Shown here: piece by piece, positions 26,845 to 34,530 of the stretch | How the letters are laid out: each line of letters begins with the position of its first letter | Numbering within the stretch: position 1 is the stretch's first letter | Source of the DNA: Ignavibacteria bacterium | Lineage (GTDB): Bacteria; Bacteroidota; Ignavibacteria; UBA10030; SZUA-254 | DNA length: 64,000 nt | Reading direction: 5' to 3' | NCBI GenBank assembly: GCA_016178595.1 | Contig: JACOSY010000034.1 | Coordinates: 1-64,000 of the forward strand | Program-made: the position numbers and the translations under genes | Notes under the pieces: generated by a model | Seen by the model: only the letters and a program-made list of their open reading frames with translations | Databases searched by the model: none | Told to the model about the DNA's origin: nothing

Positions 26845-26889
26845 ATGTGGAATAGACTCCATATAAGACAAAAACGCCTAACACGGTAA
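26845..26889 (+). CDS. 14-codon ORF with exceptionally strong ribosome binding site
   Basis: ATG at 26845, product MWNRLHIRQKRLTR, stop TAA. The 15 bases at 26827-26841 (AGAAAGGAGGTGATC) are complementary to the usual 3' end of bacterial 16S rRNA over their whole length, 3 bases before the ATG, and overlap the stop codon of the preceding gene. The ORF runs into the left arm of the first of several hairpins, so it may act as a leader peptide whose translation alters RNA folding ahead of the transposase gene. Could also be coincidence; the peptide itself is unrecognised. Confidence 0.4.
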   Translation: MWNRLHIRQKRLTR

Positions 26890-27058
26890 TAACGAGATCG
26901 TGATAGGCGCTCTACAGTAACGTCACGAGTCGTGGCGGCTGAATCTTTAACCGGATGAAGCCGCTACACTCTTCAAATAACGGGTTTGCAAGTGCTATTA
27001 ACACCTACAAACCCTGTTCAATCACACGCTGTTTAGGAGCGCATGACCGACCAGTCAT
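26875..27058 (+). other. Structured intergenic region before the transposase gene
   Basis: Five possible hairpins: CGCCTA.CACG/CGTG.TAGGCG (26875-26909), CACGA/TCGTG (26924-26934), GTGGCGGCT/AGCCGCTAC (26932-26967, exclusive with the preceding one), GGGTTTG/CAAACCC with an inner GTG/CAC (26982-27014), and ATGAC/GTCAT (27043-27058). No T-run follows any of them. It may be a regulatory leader of the transposase or a separate small RNA. Confidence 0.5.
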
Positions 27059-27096
27059 AAGATACGCTTCTTGGCAGCCAAAATCAAGGAGCGTAT

Positions 27097-27933
27097 ATGA
27101 ACATCCTCCCAATCGAGAAAAAATCCCTCATCCTTTCTCTTCTCACTGAGGGTCAATCAGTCCGCGCGACTTCCCGTATTGCTGACGTTTCTCCGGTTAC
27201 GGTTCTCAAGCTCTTGCTTGAGGCGGGACAGAAAGCCCGCGACATCCACGACTCATTCATGGTCAATATCCGAGCGAACTACATTCAGTGCGATGAGCAG
27301 TGGCAATACGTTTTTTGCAAACAGAAGCGCATTCGATCTGAGGAAGAAGAAAAGGAACGGGGAGACTTCTACACATTCGTTGCAATGGATTCAGACAGTA
27401 AACTTGCAATCTGTTACCGTGTCGGTAAACGGAACGCGAGGCTCACAGCATCGTTTATGATGGAGCTTTCTGTCAGGGTAGCGACACGCTTTCAGCTTAG
27501 TACGGACTCATTCATTCCTTACCGAGAGGCAGTTGATCGCGTGTTCGGTAATGACATTGCATACGCGCAAATTCATAAAGAGTACCGACAAGACCCAATG
27601 AATGAGAAGCGGTACAGTCCGGGTAAAATAATACGTGTCACAAAGAATCCAATCACGGGAAATCCTAATCCGAAACGCATCTCGACAAGTCATATCGAAA
27701 GGCTCAACCTCACGGCACGGATGAACTGCCGTCGCTTCACGAGACTTAGCAATGCGTTCTCAAAGAGTTTGACGCATCACGAGGCGGCAGTAGCATTGCA
27801 TTTCTTTCACTATAACTTCGTTAGGACGCATCAAACTCTACGGGTTACTCCAGCAGTCGAGGCGAAGGTTACAAACAGGCTTTGGAATTGGGAAGACTTG
27901 TTGAATTGGGGAAGAGAAGCGAAGGCGGCTTGA
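27097..27933 (+). CDS. IS1-family-like DDE transposase
   Basis: 278 residues, ATG behind AAGGAG. Residues 1-45 form a helix-turn-helix (SVRATSRIADVSPVTVLKLL). The catalytic core shows CDEQWQYVF (Asp66), LSTDSFIPYREAV (Asp137) and HIERLNLTARM (Glu201), with the family ending FFHYNFVRTHQTLRVTPAVEA. These match single-frame relatives of the IS1 transposase; classical IS1 needs a frameshift to join its two parts, here they are one ORF. It ends 6 bp from the stop of the convergent 299-residue gene. All catalytic residues are present, so the element may be active. Confidence 0.88.
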   Translation: MNILPIEKKSLILSLLTEGQSVRATSRIADVSPVTVLKLLLEAGQKARDIHDSFMVNIRANYIQCDEQWQYVFCKQKRIRSEEEEKERGDFYTFVAMDSDSKLAICYRVGKRNARLTASFMMELSVRVATRFQLSTDSFIPYREAVDRVFGNDIAYAQIHKEYRQDPMNEKRYSPGKIIRVTKNPITGNPNPKRISTSHIERLNLTARMNCRRFTRLSNAFSKSLTHHEAAVALHFFHYNFVRTHQTLRVTPAVEAKVTNRLWNWEDLLNWGREAKAA

Positions 27934-27939
27934 TGATTA

Positions 27940-28839
27940 CTATTTGTTTTCCGTCAACAAAGGTAATTGATCGAGAGGATTAAGCGGGATAATCTCTTTG
28001 ACCTTAGTAATGTCATGATGAATGCCAACAACCTCTTTGTCATAACCGTATTTCACGTTGATGTTGACCATAACTCTAAGAGAGTCACCTGGACGCACAT
28101 CATATTTTCTCGATTGGAAATTCTTCAACCATTCGGCATCAAGAAATTTTGCATATATCGGATGCGTACCATGCCTAAATTCCCACTGAGATTCACCAAG
28201 ATAATCAGGCTTTTTTACCTTCAAAACCATTTCTGAGGGCGTCGTAATTGTTTCTTGGGTCATAAGCTCTTCGATATTCTCTGGCACAAAATGAAATCTT
28301 GCATTCATTTCTACATCTTTATCGGTGGTAATGTATGTTGCTTTGTCGTTCTCATTAAGATTCGAAAGAGCTACGGTCAATTTTTCAATGTTGCTAAGCA
28401 ATCTTTGACGTTGCACCGGCGCGTATGCAGGAAAATGCGTTACGTCGGTTTCCTCGGCAGACTTCAAAAGATCACGTTCCAATCCCTCTACTTCTGTTCT
28501 ATTTACAATCTCCGTTTTATCTTTCAGGAAATTCACGACAATGTATTTGGCTCTTACCAAATATTTTCCTACTGCGGGTTTCCAGTCAATATGTTTCAAT
28601 GCTTCATCATCAACCGCTTTCAGCACAGTGCTTAACCATGCTTTCAATGATCCAGCCTCAATGTCTTCGATTATTGCAACAGGCTCGATCTTAGCATCAA
28701 TGGATTCTATGAGAGTCTTGTCAATTTCTTGGAATGTTTCAATCAAGTCCGTCATTGCACGGAAGACCCGTGACGGAGACTCGCTTCCCCTCTGAAAATC
28801 GATTTCAATGCAGAAATCAGCTTTCATGTTCTTAGCCAT
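27940..28839 (-). CDS. Unknown 299-residue passenger protein of the transposon
   Basis: No confident family. It starts MAKNMKADFCIEIDFQRGSE and has a helical middle. The C-terminal 80 residues (YLGESQWEFRHGTHPIYAKF, SRKYDVRPGDSLRVMVNINV) read like a compact beta-domain that I have the impression of seeing in other hypothetical proteins. No signal peptide, so cytoplasmic. A TATATT box at 28846-28851 lies only 6 bp before the first ATG; either the mRNA is leaderless or translation starts at the second Met (28827). Only 20 bp separate the gene from the right inverted repeat. Function unknown. Confidence 0.72.
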   Translation of the reverse strand: MAKNMKADFCIEIDFQRGSESPSRVFRAMTDLIETFQEIDKTLIESIDAKIEPVAIIEDIEAGSLKAWLSTVLKAVDDEALKHIDWKPAVGKYLVRAKYIVVNFLKDKTEIVNRTEVEGLERDLLKSAEETDVTHFPAYAPVQRQRLLSNIEKLTVALSNLNENDKATYITTDKDVEMNARFHFVPENIEELMTQETITTPSEMVLKVKKPDYLGESQWEFRHGTHPIYAKFLDAEWLKNFQSRKYDVRPGDSLRVMVNINVKYGYDKEVVGIHHDITKVKEIIPLNPLDQLPLLTENK

Positions 28840-28859
28840 AAGGGGAATATAAGAAAAAA

Positions 28860-28878
28860 ATCAAACTGTAACACTACC
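28860..28878 (-). repeat. Right terminal inverted repeat of the transposon
   Basis: ATCAAACTGTAACACTACC, exact reverse complement of 25504-25522. Confidence 0.93.
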
Positions 28879-28886
28879 AGTTTTTC
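28879..28886. repeat. Target site duplication, right copy
   Basis: AGTTTTTC, identical to 25496-25503. Confidence 0.92.
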
Positions 28887-29100
28887 AGGCAACAACTTTT
28901 CAGCAAGATCAAGACATTCCAGCTTTATTCAATGAGAAACCTTCGATGAGGCGTTGTAAACTTCTATCACTTAAGATCGTTCGGTACCGTTCGTCGAACA
29001 ATGAGACATGACAAAGCCTTCGGAATTGTCTAATACTTATCCAAAATGAGGAAAAATTGCCGGATGAGGAGAGCTGCCCGAAGACAAGCAGATGGAAAGC

Positions 29101-30690
29101 TTACAGCGTAATCAGCTTGATGCCTGAAACACCCTGAAGCGCTGCAATTTCTTTGAGGATGGAATGTGGCACAATACTATCGGTAGAAATGATCGTCAGG
29201 GCCTTGCTGCCGACACCGTAGCGTCCCAACGAGAGTCCGGCAATATTGATATTGGCACGGGCCAAGATTCCGCTGACGTTCGCGAGCATTCCCGGTTTAT
29301 CAATGTTCGAGTATAAAAGGAGATGCCCCTCAGGTTTGACTTCGAAGTGGAAGCCATCGACGTTGATAATGCGAAGATCTTTGTTTCCAAAAACTGTTCC
29401 GGCAATAACCCGACGTTCTTTCTCCATCTGGTATTCCACAGAGAGAACGTGTGTGTAGAGACCGTCATCCATCGCCTGATGAAGATGAATCGCAATACCA
29501 CGCTCTCGGGCAAGGAACGGCGCATTGAGATAATTGACAGGCTCATCCATCGCTTTCTCGAAAAGCCCTTTCATGATCGCCGCACCCAATGCCGATGCCG
29601 CTTCCTGCAATGATTCACCCGTCACTGAAACGGAAACCGAGCGAATAACACCCTCCTTAACCTGTGCAATCATTCGGCCGATTCGCTCAGCCAGATCAAG
29701 GTACGGCTGGAGCTCCTTCTTCATCGCTACCTGAATGATATCGGCATTGACGGAGCCGACCATCCCGCGTCCTTTGAGTGCGTCAGACACCTGGAGTGCT
29801 ATTTGCATCGCCACTTTCTCCTGCGCCTCTTCTGTCGATGCACCGAGATGCGGCGTCATAATGACTTTGGGATGCTGAATGAGTGGTGAATCTTTCGGTG
29901 GTTCTTGTTCGAATACATCGAGCGCCGCACCGGCAACATGTCCATCATTCAGGCTCCTGAGAAGGGCAGCTTCGTCAACGATGCCACCACGCGCGCAGTT
30001 GATAATCCGGACGCCCTTCTTGCAGATGCTGAGTGCTCGCTCGCCAATGAGTCCCTTCGTCTCGGGAATCAGCGGCGAGTGGACCGTGACTATATCGGAT
30101 TCACGCAGGAGGCGATCCAACTCAACGAGTTCCGCACCGGCCTTCGACGCCGTTTCCGGTGATTGGACGGGATCGTACGCCAGAATCTTCATACCGAATG
30201 CAACACAACGGCGTGCCACTTCTATACCGACTTTGCCGAGTCCAACGATACCGAGGATCTTGCCCTGAAGCTCCATCCCGACGAACGACTTTCGATCCCA
30301 CTTGCCCGACTTTACACTCTGATGCGCTTGCGGAATGTTTCGCGCCAACGCAAGCATCATCGAGATCGTATGCTCTGCAGTTGAAATCGTGTTCCCGCCG
30401 GGCGTATTCATGACGATGACTCCGCGGCGTGTTGCTGCATTCACGTCAATGTTATCAACCCCGGCACCTGCCCGACCGACAACCTTCAGCACTTTGCCGG
30501 CTTCGAGAATCTCCGACGTCACCTGTGTCTGACTGCGAACGATCAAAACATGAGCGTTCCCGATCAACTTTTTCACTTCATCGGGGGAAATACCCGGAGA
30601 GTAGACCACGTCGAATCCCTCCGACTTGAAAATATCCACACAGCGAGGATCGACAGGATCGGTGATGAGCACATTCATCGGCTGGTTCAT
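29101..30690 (-). CDS. serA: D-3-phosphoglycerate dehydrogenase
   Basis: 529 residues, the long three-domain form. Substrate and nucleotide domains: VVGRAGAGVDNIDVNAATRRG, GKILGIVGLGKVGIEVARRC (NAD site), NCARGGIVDEAALL and HLGASTEEAQEKVAMQI with the catalytic His. An allosteric substrate-binding domain covers about 320-450 and an ACT domain the last 75 residues (LLLYSNIDKPGMLANVSGIL), pointing to serine feedback. It catalyses the first step of serine synthesis. It starts 9 bp after the class V aminotransferase gene, so the two form an operon. Confidence 0.97.
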   Translation of the reverse strand: MNQPMNVLITDPVDPRCVDIFKSEGFDVVYSPGISPDEVKKLIGNAHVLIVRSQTQVTSEILEAGKVLKVVGRAGAGVDNIDVNAATRRGVIVMNTPGGNTISTAEHTISMMLALARNIPQAHQSVKSGKWDRKSFVGMELQGKILGIVGLGKVGIEVARRCVAFGMKILAYDPVQSPETASKAGAELVELDRLLRESDIVTVHSPLIPETKGLIGERALSICKKGVRIINCARGGIVDEAALLRSLNDGHVAGAALDVFEQEPPKDSPLIQHPKVIMTPHLGASTEEAQEKVAMQIALQVSDALKGRGMVGSVNADIIQVAMKKELQPYLDLAERIGRMIAQVKEGVIRSVSVSVTGESLQEAASALGAAIMKGLFEKAMDEPVNYLNAPFLARERGIAIHLHQAMDDGLYTHVLSVEYQMEKERRVIAGTVFGNKDLRIINVDGFHFEVKPEGHLLLYSNIDKPGMLANVSGILARANINIAGLSLGRYGVGSKALTIISTDSIVPHSILKEIAALQGVSGIKLITL

Positions 30691-30699
30691 CGGTCGGTG

Positions 30700-31842
30700 T
30701 TATTTTCCTCCGGTGAAATATTCCTGAACAGCTCTAACGCCGGCGCCGATATCGAATTTCCACCCACAGTCAAACAGCGTCCGCTCGATAGCCGCAACGG
30801 CAGTGACAATATCGAGCTCGTCGTAGTAACCAAGGTGGGAAATTCGAAAAATCTTCCCGCTATAATCATCCTGTCCGCCTGCAACAGTAATGCCGTACGT
30901 ATTCTTGAGGATCTTGTTGAATTGTTTCCACTCAACGTTATCCGGCACCCAGACCGGCGTGACGGCATAGGAAGGGGAATCGGAGAAGATCTTCAAACCC
31001 ATTGCGGCCGCTCCGGCACGAACTGCATGCGCCATCCGCTCGTGTCTCCGCCAGATATTTTCAATTCCTTCCGTTCGAATCATTTGAAGAGCAGCATCAA
31101 CAGCAATGATAAGCGACACTGCCGGAGTCCACGGCGTGTCATTTTTCTTGTATGACTTCAGTGCTTTTCGAAGATCGAAATAGAATTTCGGAAGCTTCGA
31201 TGTCTCCATCGCTGCGATTGCCCGCTGACTGAGCGCCACGAACGCAAGTCCGGGCGGAATCATCAATCCCTTCTGAGAACCCGTCACGCACACGTCGATC
31301 CCCCACTCATCGAACCGCAGTTCATGCGCACCGATTGCGGTAATGCCATCCACGCAAACAAGTGCAGTGGAATTATTTCTGATGATCTTGGCAAGAGACT
31401 TCACATCTGTGGCAGTTCCAGTCGAGGTTTCGCTGTGTGTGAGGTAGATTGCCTTCGCTGTCGGATTCTCGCGCAGCGCTTTTTCGATCTGTTCACGCGT
31501 CGGTGCTTTTCCCCACTCAACTTTGATCTCGATAACGTTCAGGCCGAGCGTACGCGGCATCTTCACCCATCGCTCTCCGAACTTTCCGCCGTTCACTGCA
31601 ATGATCGTATCCTCCGGCGAGAATAAACTCACAAACGTTGACTCGACACCGCCTGTGCCTGAGCTGGTCAGTGTGAGAACCGGCTGTGCGGTCTGGAAAA
31701 GGTACTTGAGATTCTCGTTGACCCGCGTGAGAATCTCATTGAATTCCGGACTGCGATGATGGATAATAGGCTCAGCCATCTTCAGCATCACGTGTTCCGG
31801 AATAGGCGTTGGGCCTGGAGTGAAAAGTCGACGTTTATACAT
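30700..31842 (-). CDS. Class V aminotransferase of the alanine-glyoxylate/serine type
   Basis: 380 residues. Fold-type I PLP enzyme of the small AGT/SPT group: RRLFTPGPTPIPEHVMLKMA at the start, LTLTSSGTGGVESTFVSLF, VDGITAIGAHELRFDEWGID, and CVTGSQKGLMIPPGLAF with the Schiff-base Lys. Family members act as serine-glyoxylate or alanine-glyoxylate transaminases, and some replace SerC as phosphoserine transaminase. Because it is the partner of serA and no serC is in the window, I infer the phosphoserine role; photorespiratory-type activity remains possible. Confidence 0.9.
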   Translation of the reverse strand: MYKRRLFTPGPTPIPEHVMLKMAEPIIHHRSPEFNEILTRVNENLKYLFQTAQPVLTLTSSGTGGVESTFVSLFSPEDTIIAVNGGKFGERWVKMPRTLGLNVIEIKVEWGKAPTREQIEKALRENPTAKAIYLTHSETSTGTATDVKSLAKIIRNNSTALVCVDGITAIGAHELRFDEWGIDVCVTGSQKGLMIPPGLAFVALSQRAIAAMETSKLPKFYFDLRKALKSYKKNDTPWTPAVSLIIAVDAALQMIRTEGIENIWRRHERMAHAVRAGAAAMGLKIFSDSPSYAVTPVWVPDNVEWKQFNKILKNTYGITVAGGQDDYSGKIFRISHLGYYDELDIVTAVAAIERTLFDCGWKFDIGAGVRAVQEYFTGGK

Positions 31843-31864
31843 GTTGAGATTTCGGATTGAAAAA

Positions 31865-33556
31865 CTATTGCGCCGGCGCTGCGCCGGCTTTCTGATATAC
31901 TACTTTTCCGCCAACGATAGTCGTCACGACATCGGTAGAGAGTATGTCTGCCGAAGGAATTGTCATAATATCCTTCGAAAGAATCGTCAGGTCGGCAAGT
32001 TTACCCGGTTCGAGTGTTCCCTTTTGACCTTCTTCAAAGGCACCGTACGCAGCCCATTGTGTGAAGCATCGGGCAGCTTCGTCCCTCGACATCTTCTCTT
32101 CGCGATACCATCCGTCTTGCGGATAGCCAGTGCGGTCACTCCGTGTAATCGCCGAGTAGAAATTCCAGAGTGGATTCATGCCGTCGTTCGGAAAATCCGT
32201 TCCTCCTACGATGATCGACCCGTTCTGGAGGAGTGAGTGCCAGGCATACGCGCCCTTGATGCGCTTGGGGCCGAGCCGTGCTTCAGCCCAATACATATCG
32301 GAAGTTGCATGAATCGGCTGCATGCTTGGCAAGACACCAAGCTGACTGAAACGTGGGATATCTTCCAGAAGAAGCACTTGTGCGTGTTCGATCCGCGGGC
32401 GGTAGTTGCCTTTTGGCACCGACATCAAAATTTTTTCGTACGCGTTCAACACAATATGATTTCCACGATCGCCGATAGCATGAACACACGGCTGGTAACC
32501 GTGCTCGATCGCTTTGCGAATGTTTGGCTCCAGCGTAGTTTCATTCATCGTGAGACCCCGGTTACCGGGATCGTCACTGTATGATTCAACGAGCGCCGCA
32601 CCGCGAGAGCCGAGCGCACCATCGACATACATCTTCATCGCACGGAGAGTGAACATGCCATTCCCGTATCCAATGAGCGGCTTCTGTGTGCTCCATTCGT
32701 CCCACGTCGTACTCGGCGCACCGATGGCTGCATAGATTCGAATGGGCAGTCGACCCTCATCCACCAATTTCTTATAGATGGCGATGCGGACGGAATCGAT
32801 GCCCATATCGTGAACTTCCGTAATGCCGACCTTTGTACATTCCGCCGCCGCCCGGAGAATACATAGTTCGATTTCTTCTGCAGACGGCGGAGGAACAGAA
32901 TTCTCCACGAGGTCACGCGCGTCGTCGATGAACACACCCGCCGGTTCGCCATCGGAAGACCGAAGAATTCTTCCACCCGCCGGATCTTTTGTCTCTTTCG
33001 TGACGCGTGCGATTTTCATCGCTTTACTGTTTACCCAGATCGCGTGTCCATCCACACGGATCAGAACAACGGGATGATTCGGAGATACTGCATCGAGCAT
33101 CGCGGCAACAGGAAATTCTTTCGACGGCCATAAGTTCTGATCCCATCCACGACCGTAAATCCATTGGCCTAATGGTGTTTGATCGACACGTTCTTTCACG
33201 CGCTGTACTACTTCCTCCGGTGTCTTCACTCCTACCAGAATCACCGATTGCAGCAGCTGCCCCAGGCCGTACATGTGCGCATGCCCGTCGATGAGGCCCG
33301 GCATAACAGTTTGTCCTTGAAGATCGATAACCGTATCCGAGATAAAACGATTTTTTAAATCGTCAGATGTGCCCACTGCAACAATTCGGCTGCCGTGAAT
33401 TGCCAGTGCCTGTCCGACGGTGTTGTTGCGATCGAGCGTATAGACCGTGCCATTAACGAAGAGCATGGTTGCTTCTCGCGATGATGAATTCACAAAATAT
33501 AAAAACGCTACGATCGTTACGACACATAAAATAACGCCGGTGACTGATTGCTTCAT
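31865..33556 (-). CDS. Amidohydrolase of the YtcJ type, membrane-anchored or exported
   Basis: 563 residues. The N terminus has an uncleaved-looking hydrophobic segment (TGVILCVVTIVAFLYFV). The body is an Amidohydro_3 metal-dependent hydrolase: VMPGLIDGHAHMYGLG with the HxH metal pair, CVHAIGDRGNHIVLNAYE, PRIEHAQVLLLEDI and VGGTDFPNDGMNPLW with the terminal Asp. Family members hydrolyse N-acyl or cyclic amide bonds; the natural substrates are mostly unknown. It lies 22 bp upstream of the aminotransferase gene on the same strand, so it could be the first gene of that transcript. Confidence 0.88.
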   Translation of the reverse strand: MKQSVTGVILCVVTIVAFLYFVNSSSREATMLFVNGTVYTLDRNNTVGQALAIHGSRIVAVGTSDDLKNRFISDTVIDLQGQTVMPGLIDGHAHMYGLGQLLQSVILVGVKTPEEVVQRVKERVDQTPLGQWIYGRGWDQNLWPSKEFPVAAMLDAVSPNHPVVLIRVDGHAIWVNSKAMKIARVTKETKDPAGGRILRSSDGEPAGVFIDDARDLVENSVPPPSAEEIELCILRAAAECTKVGITEVHDMGIDSVRIAIYKKLVDEGRLPIRIYAAIGAPSTTWDEWSTQKPLIGYGNGMFTLRAMKMYVDGALGSRGAALVESYSDDPGNRGLTMNETTLEPNIRKAIEHGYQPCVHAIGDRGNHIVLNAYEKILMSVPKGNYRPRIEHAQVLLLEDIPRFSQLGVLPSMQPIHATSDMYWAEARLGPKRIKGAYAWHSLLQNGSIIVGGTDFPNDGMNPLWNFYSAITRSDRTGYPQDGWYREEKMSRDEAARCFTQWAAYGAFEEGQKGTLEPGKLADLTILSKDIMTIPSADILSTDVVTTIVGGKVVYQKAGAAPAQ

Positions 33557-33655
33557 GGAGTTTTCCGGTTCGATTGTGGAACGACGTGGGTATCACGATG
33601 CGTGTCAATATATGAATTTCCCTTGCGAATTCCAACGATAGTATCCCATATTTGC

Positions 33656-33684
33656 TTGCTTCTGACGACGAACTTCTCTATGTT
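33656..33684 (+). promoter_or_regulatory. Possible promoter of mazG
   Basis: TTGCTT (33656-33661), 17-bp spacer, TATGTT (33679-33684), 29 bp before the GTG start. Confidence 0.45.
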
Positions 33685-33713
33685 TTCACATCATATTGAA
33701 AGGAGTTCCATTC

Positions 33714-34475
33714 GTGTCAAACTCTACGTTTAATCATTTCGTCGATATCACCAAACGACTTCGCAAGGAGTGCCCCTGGGACCGGGAGCAAACACATGCT
33801 TCCATCCGCCACAGCTTGATCGAGGAAGCGTACGAAGTCGTAGAAGCCATCGACAATAACCGTCTCGACGATCTGCGAAAAGAGTTAGGAGATATACTGC
33901 TACAAGTAGTATTTCATTCCAACATCGCGGAGGAAGAGCAAGCGTTTACGCTTGACGACGTCATCAAGTCGATCACCGACAAACTCATTTTCCGGCATCC
34001 ACACATCTTTGGTGACACGAAAGTTGAAAACGCCGAGCACGTAAAACAGAATTGGGAAAAGCTGAAGATGAAGGAAGGACGAACATCATTGATGGAAGGT
34101 GTCCCGAAAGAACTTCCCGCTTTGCTTCGCGCCCATCGACTGCAAGAGAAAGCCTCGAAGGTCGGCTTCGATTGGGAGAAAAAAGAAGATACGTGGAAAA
34201 AGGTCAACGAAGAAATGCGCGAGCTTCATCAAGCCATCGACGAAGGGAATCAGGAACAGGTTGAGGGGGAATTCGGTGATCTCCTCTTTGCGCTTGTCAA
34301 CTACGCACGCTTCATCGACGTGAATCCGGAAAATGCGCTTCGCCGAACGGTGGACAAGTTCATCACGCGCTTCCAGTACATCGAGCGACGGCTGAAGGAA
34401 TTAGGAAAAGATATTCATTCATCGTCACTGGAGGAGATGGATGGATTGTGGGATGAGGCGAAGAAGGGAACGTAG
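33714..34475 (+). CDS. mazG: Nucleoside triphosphate pyrophosphohydrolase MazG
   Basis: 253 residues from the GTG at 33714, chosen because AAAGGAG lies 8 bases upstream. Two tandem MazG domains: the first with ECPWDREQTHASIRHSLIEEAYEVVEAID and LRKELGDILLQVVFH (EExxE and ExxD metal ligands), the second with KVNEEMRELHQAID and EGEFGDLLFALVNYAR. The enzyme removes non-canonical or excess (d)NTPs and is also linked to lowering ppGpp. Full family length. It stands alone on the plus strand between minus-strand genes. Confidence 0.96.
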   Translation: MSNSTFNHFVDITKRLRKECPWDREQTHASIRHSLIEEAYEVVEAIDNNRLDDLRKELGDILLQVVFHSNIAEEEQAFTLDDVIKSITDKLIFRHPHIFGDTKVENAEHVKQNWEKLKMKEGRTSLMEGVPKELPALLRAHRLQEKASKVGFDWEKKEDTWKKVNEEMRELHQAIDEGNQEQVEGEFGDLLFALVNYARFIDVNPENALRRTVDKFITRFQYIERRLKELGKDIHSSSLEEMDGLWDEAKKGT

Positions 34476-34530
34476 ATTCCAGTACTAAGCTCTTAGTAGA
34501 TTCGTTCGAAGAAATCGAAAGTGAAGCAAA

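Larger units (their letters stand above)
25504..28878. mobile_element. IS1-family-type transposon with passenger genes (3,375 bp)
   Basis: Bounded by perfect 19-bp inverted repeats (25504-25522 and 28860-28878) and flanked by an exact 8-bp direct repeat. Contents from left to right: about 460 bp of noncoding DNA with three hairpins, a 280-residue unknown protein (+), a 14-codon ORF and a set of RNA hairpins, a DDE transposase (+), and a 299-residue unknown protein (-). Ordinary IS1-family elements hold only the transposase, so this is a transporter-type element carrying cargo. The perfect repeats and duplication argue for a recent insertion. Confidence 0.9.

Noticed and set aside
26875-27040. 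Possible integron attC site (GCCTAAC-like box and a distant GTTTAGG)
   Set aside because: The right box does not match GTTRRRY, and the spacing and symmetry do not fit attC. The hairpins are better read as RNA or DNA structures of the transposon.
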